DNA of 64,000 bases from Bacteroidales bacterium (GTDB taxonomy: Bacteria; Bacteroidota; Bacteroidia; Bacteroidales; PXBB01). Each line of letters begins with the position of its first letter. The first letter of the stretch is position 1. The stretch spans positions 1 through 64,000 of the forward strand of contig JAQVVM010000006.1 of assembly GCA_028698995.1 (NCBI GenBank), in the 5' to 3' direction. The notes beneath the pieces were generated by a model. That model had not been told where the DNA came from. It saw only the letters and a program-made list of their open reading frames with translations, and made no database searches. The translations under genes were made by a program, and so were the position numbers. Shown piece by piece: positions 62,732 to 64,000 of this stretch.

Positions 62732-63355
62732 TTATTTTTCGTGATACATTTTTTTATTAGTTAACTTTAAATCTAGTTTTCCCCTAGTTTGAAATGGTAA
62801 ACGCTCCGTATAATATTTACCAACTAAGTGTTTGCCCTCTTCGTTTTCGATTGATTTAAGAACTTCCGTTCCATAATGTGGTGAAAATCCTAATTCAAAA
62901 TTACCGTCATTTAAATAGTTGTGGATAAGAGAGAAACTGCCATCTTTTTCTTTAACAATGCTTGCTTCAATACTTGTAGATTTAGATGACATTGTCCCAT
63001 CCTTTTGTTTAGTCCAAGAGTTTATTACTACATCAGACCCATTTTGTGTAACAACTTTTATATGTTCGAGTATACCTGAAACAACTTCGCACTTTTCATT
63101 TCTAAATTCATAATACAATGTACCTTCATATCGTCCTGAAAAATCAGGCACATTATACATCCAACAGAATGGCTTTTTATTCCATAAATAGCTATTTATT
63201 ATCCCGAATAAAGCTCCAATAACAGCGAAAACGGAAAAAGAAATCCCCCAATGTGAATTGATGTACTTGTTTGCTGCGATTAGTGAAACCCCCAAGACCA
63301 CACAGATGAAAATGAAAGCACTTGGCTTTAAGTAACGCAAATTGTATTTTTCCAT
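62732..63355 (-). CDS. cap15: CBASS effector, Cap15-like membrane protein with beta-barrel domain
   Basis: This 207-residue protein has two membrane helices (FIFICVVLGVSLIAA, about 13-28, and ISFSVFAVIGALFGIINSY, about 38-56), followed by a small beta-rich domain (PDFSGRYEGTLYYEFRNEK ... LVGKYYTERLPFQTRGKLDLKL). This is the architecture of Cap15, in which a nucleotide-binding beta-barrel triggers oligomerisation in the inner membrane and loss of membrane integrity. It is the first gene of the CBASS operon, 10 bp before the CD-NTase. The family call depends on architecture and neighbour; a sequence search would confirm it. Confidence 0.8.
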   Translation of the reverse strand: MEKYNLRYLKPSAFIFICVVLGVSLIAANKYINSHWGISFSVFAVIGALFGIINSYLWNKKPFCWMYNVPDFSGRYEGTLYYEFRNEKCEVVSGILEHIKVVTQNGSDVVINSWTKQKDGTMSSKSTSIEASIVKEKDGSFSLIHNYLNDGNFELGFSPHYGTEVLKSIENEEGKHLVGKYYTERLPFQTRGKLDLKLTNKKMYHEK

Positions 63356-63485
63356 ATTAATCGTTTTTACTATTTAATTATCAAAACATTATCCAATGTT
63401 TTATTCATGACTTTTTGACCTAATTCTCTGACATTTGCTAAAAATTTAATTGTTCATATAAACTACCGAAAGTGTTACTTTTTAT

Positions 63486-63544
63486 TATCTTTGCAAGTAT
63501 GTTCATCATTACTACTCAAACCGTTACTAACGGTTTTTAGTAGT
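63486..63544 (+). promoter_or_regulatory. -7 box and long palindrome before the sigma-factor-like gene
   Basis: TATCTTTG (63486-63493) fits the -7 box for the plus-strand gene at 63563. Downstream, AAACCGTT (63518-63525) and AACGGTTT (63529-63536) pair around ACT, and outer ACTACT (63511-63516) pairs with AGTAGT (63539-63544). The structure spans 34 bp and would sit in the leader, ending 18 nt before the ATG. It could be an operator or an mRNA hairpin. It lies in the 207-bp gap divergent to the CBASS operon. Confidence 0.45.
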
Positions 63545-63562
63545 TAATATGCAACAGAAAAA

Positions 63563-64000
63563 ATGATTACAAGTCAGGAATTAAATAACGAACCAACGGA
63601 GAACCTCTTGGAATATATTCAATGGAAGGATGAACCTGACTATGCGGAAGTAGCTAAAGAAGCATTGAAGGTTTTTATTTTCCGTTACCAATTAGACCTT
63701 CTTAAGAAACTTGTACCAATCTGTATAAATTGGGGGTATGACAAACAGGTTGCAACTGAATTAGCTTACGAGACTTTTGACCGAATTTGGAAATATCCAA
63801 AATTTGACCTTTTAAAATCAAAGCAAAAAGATTACAATAAAGCTTTCATATTTTACCTTTTTGGTATTGCTAAACGACTTTTAGCTAATTACAAAAGAAG
63901 CGAAACAGAGGAGCCAAATCCATTTACAGGTGACGAAGACATAATTCGTGATTTTCCTGATATAGATATGTTAGAGATAGGTAAAGAGCGTAAAGCTCAA
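63563..64000 (+). CDS. Sigma-70 family (ECF-like) sigma factor, N-terminal part (gene runs off the right edge)
   Basis: The frame is open from the ATG at 63563 to the window end (146 codons). The segment FIFRYQLDLLKKLVPICINWGYDKQVATELAYETFDRIWKYPKFD looks like region 2 of an extracytoplasmic-function sigma factor (core-binding and -10 helices), followed by an AFIFYLFGIAKRLLANYKR helix and an acidic linker. Region 4 would lie outside the window. It is divergent from the CBASS operon with a 207-bp gap carrying a long palindrome. A regulatory link to CBASS is only a possibility. The upstream ATG at 63550 leads to an early stop, so 63563 is chosen. Confidence 0.65.
   Translation, partial: MITSQELNNEPTENLLEYIQWKDEPDYAEVAKEALKVFIFRYQLDLLKKLVPICINWGYDKQVATELAYETFDRIWKYPKFDLLKSKQKDYNKAFIFYLFGIAKRLLANYKRSETEEPNPFTGDEDIIRDFPDIDMLEIGKERKAQ

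Overview
The window reads as a chromosomal segment of a member of the Bacteroidota, probably an environmental or uncultured one. The evidence is low G+C, several giant surface proteins with type IX secretion (T9SS) sorting domains, a PorP/SprF-type outer-membrane protein paired with an OmpA-family protein, HYR, PKD-like and DUF11-like repeat domains, TAnnTTTG-type -7 promoter boxes, mostly weak Shine-Dalgarno signals, and a two-subunit methylmalonyl-CoA mutase. TGA is used as an ordinary stop elsewhere (genes ending at 54365 and 55582). No tRNA, rRNA, CRISPR array or transposase was seen.

Layout. 1-7013 (minus): a phosphorelay set (NtrC-family sigma-54 activator, HPt protein, single-domain receiver), then a small exported protein and a very large HYR-repeat surface protein that runs off the left edge. 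Two promoter regions here carry GG-N10-GC type sigma-54 elements with TTCCA-N5-TGGAA palindromes at the same distance upstream. I read this as an adhesin operon controlled by the neighbouring activator. 7127-15767 (plus): an SLC12-type cation-chloride cotransporter fused to a P-loop ATPase, an overlapping MscS-like channel gene, a MiaB-like radical SAM protein without TRAM, and a B12-binding radical SAM protein. 15932-17228: a TPR lipoprotein and a DUF2461 protein. 17253-31121 (minus): a roughly 4,620-residue secreted protein made of Ig-like repeats in a three-domain higher-order order, followed by PKD-like repeats and a type A T9SS tail.

31324-46822 (minus): a surface-protein cassette (small exported protein, giant HYR protein with a type B T9SS tail, PorP/SprF protein, OmpA-family protein). 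The giant gene is cut by one in-frame TGA at 40325-40327. The cassette is flanked by an intact acyltransferase gene (44346-45065, next to an LplT-like transporter) and by a decayed, frameshifted 3' remnant of a similar acyltransferase gene at 31324-31500.

47019-59648: mostly housekeeping genes (DUF1015 protein, T9SS-sorted protein, aminotransferase, C45-like hydrolase, LptF/LptG permease, glycosyltransferase, methylmalonyl-CoA mutase subunits). 59649-64000: an accessory stretch with two gene-poor gaps, one hypothetical gene, a CBASS anti-phage operon (Cap15-like membrane effector, CD-NTase, E2-like protein without E1 or JAB), and the start of a divergent sigma-factor-like gene.

The most noteworthy signals are the putative sigma-54/NtrC control of the HYR adhesin operon, the transporter-ATPase fusion with its channel partner, the nonsense codon inside the giant adhesin, and the acyltransferase repeats flanking the adhesin cassette. 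All function calls rest on reading motifs by eye; no database search was run.
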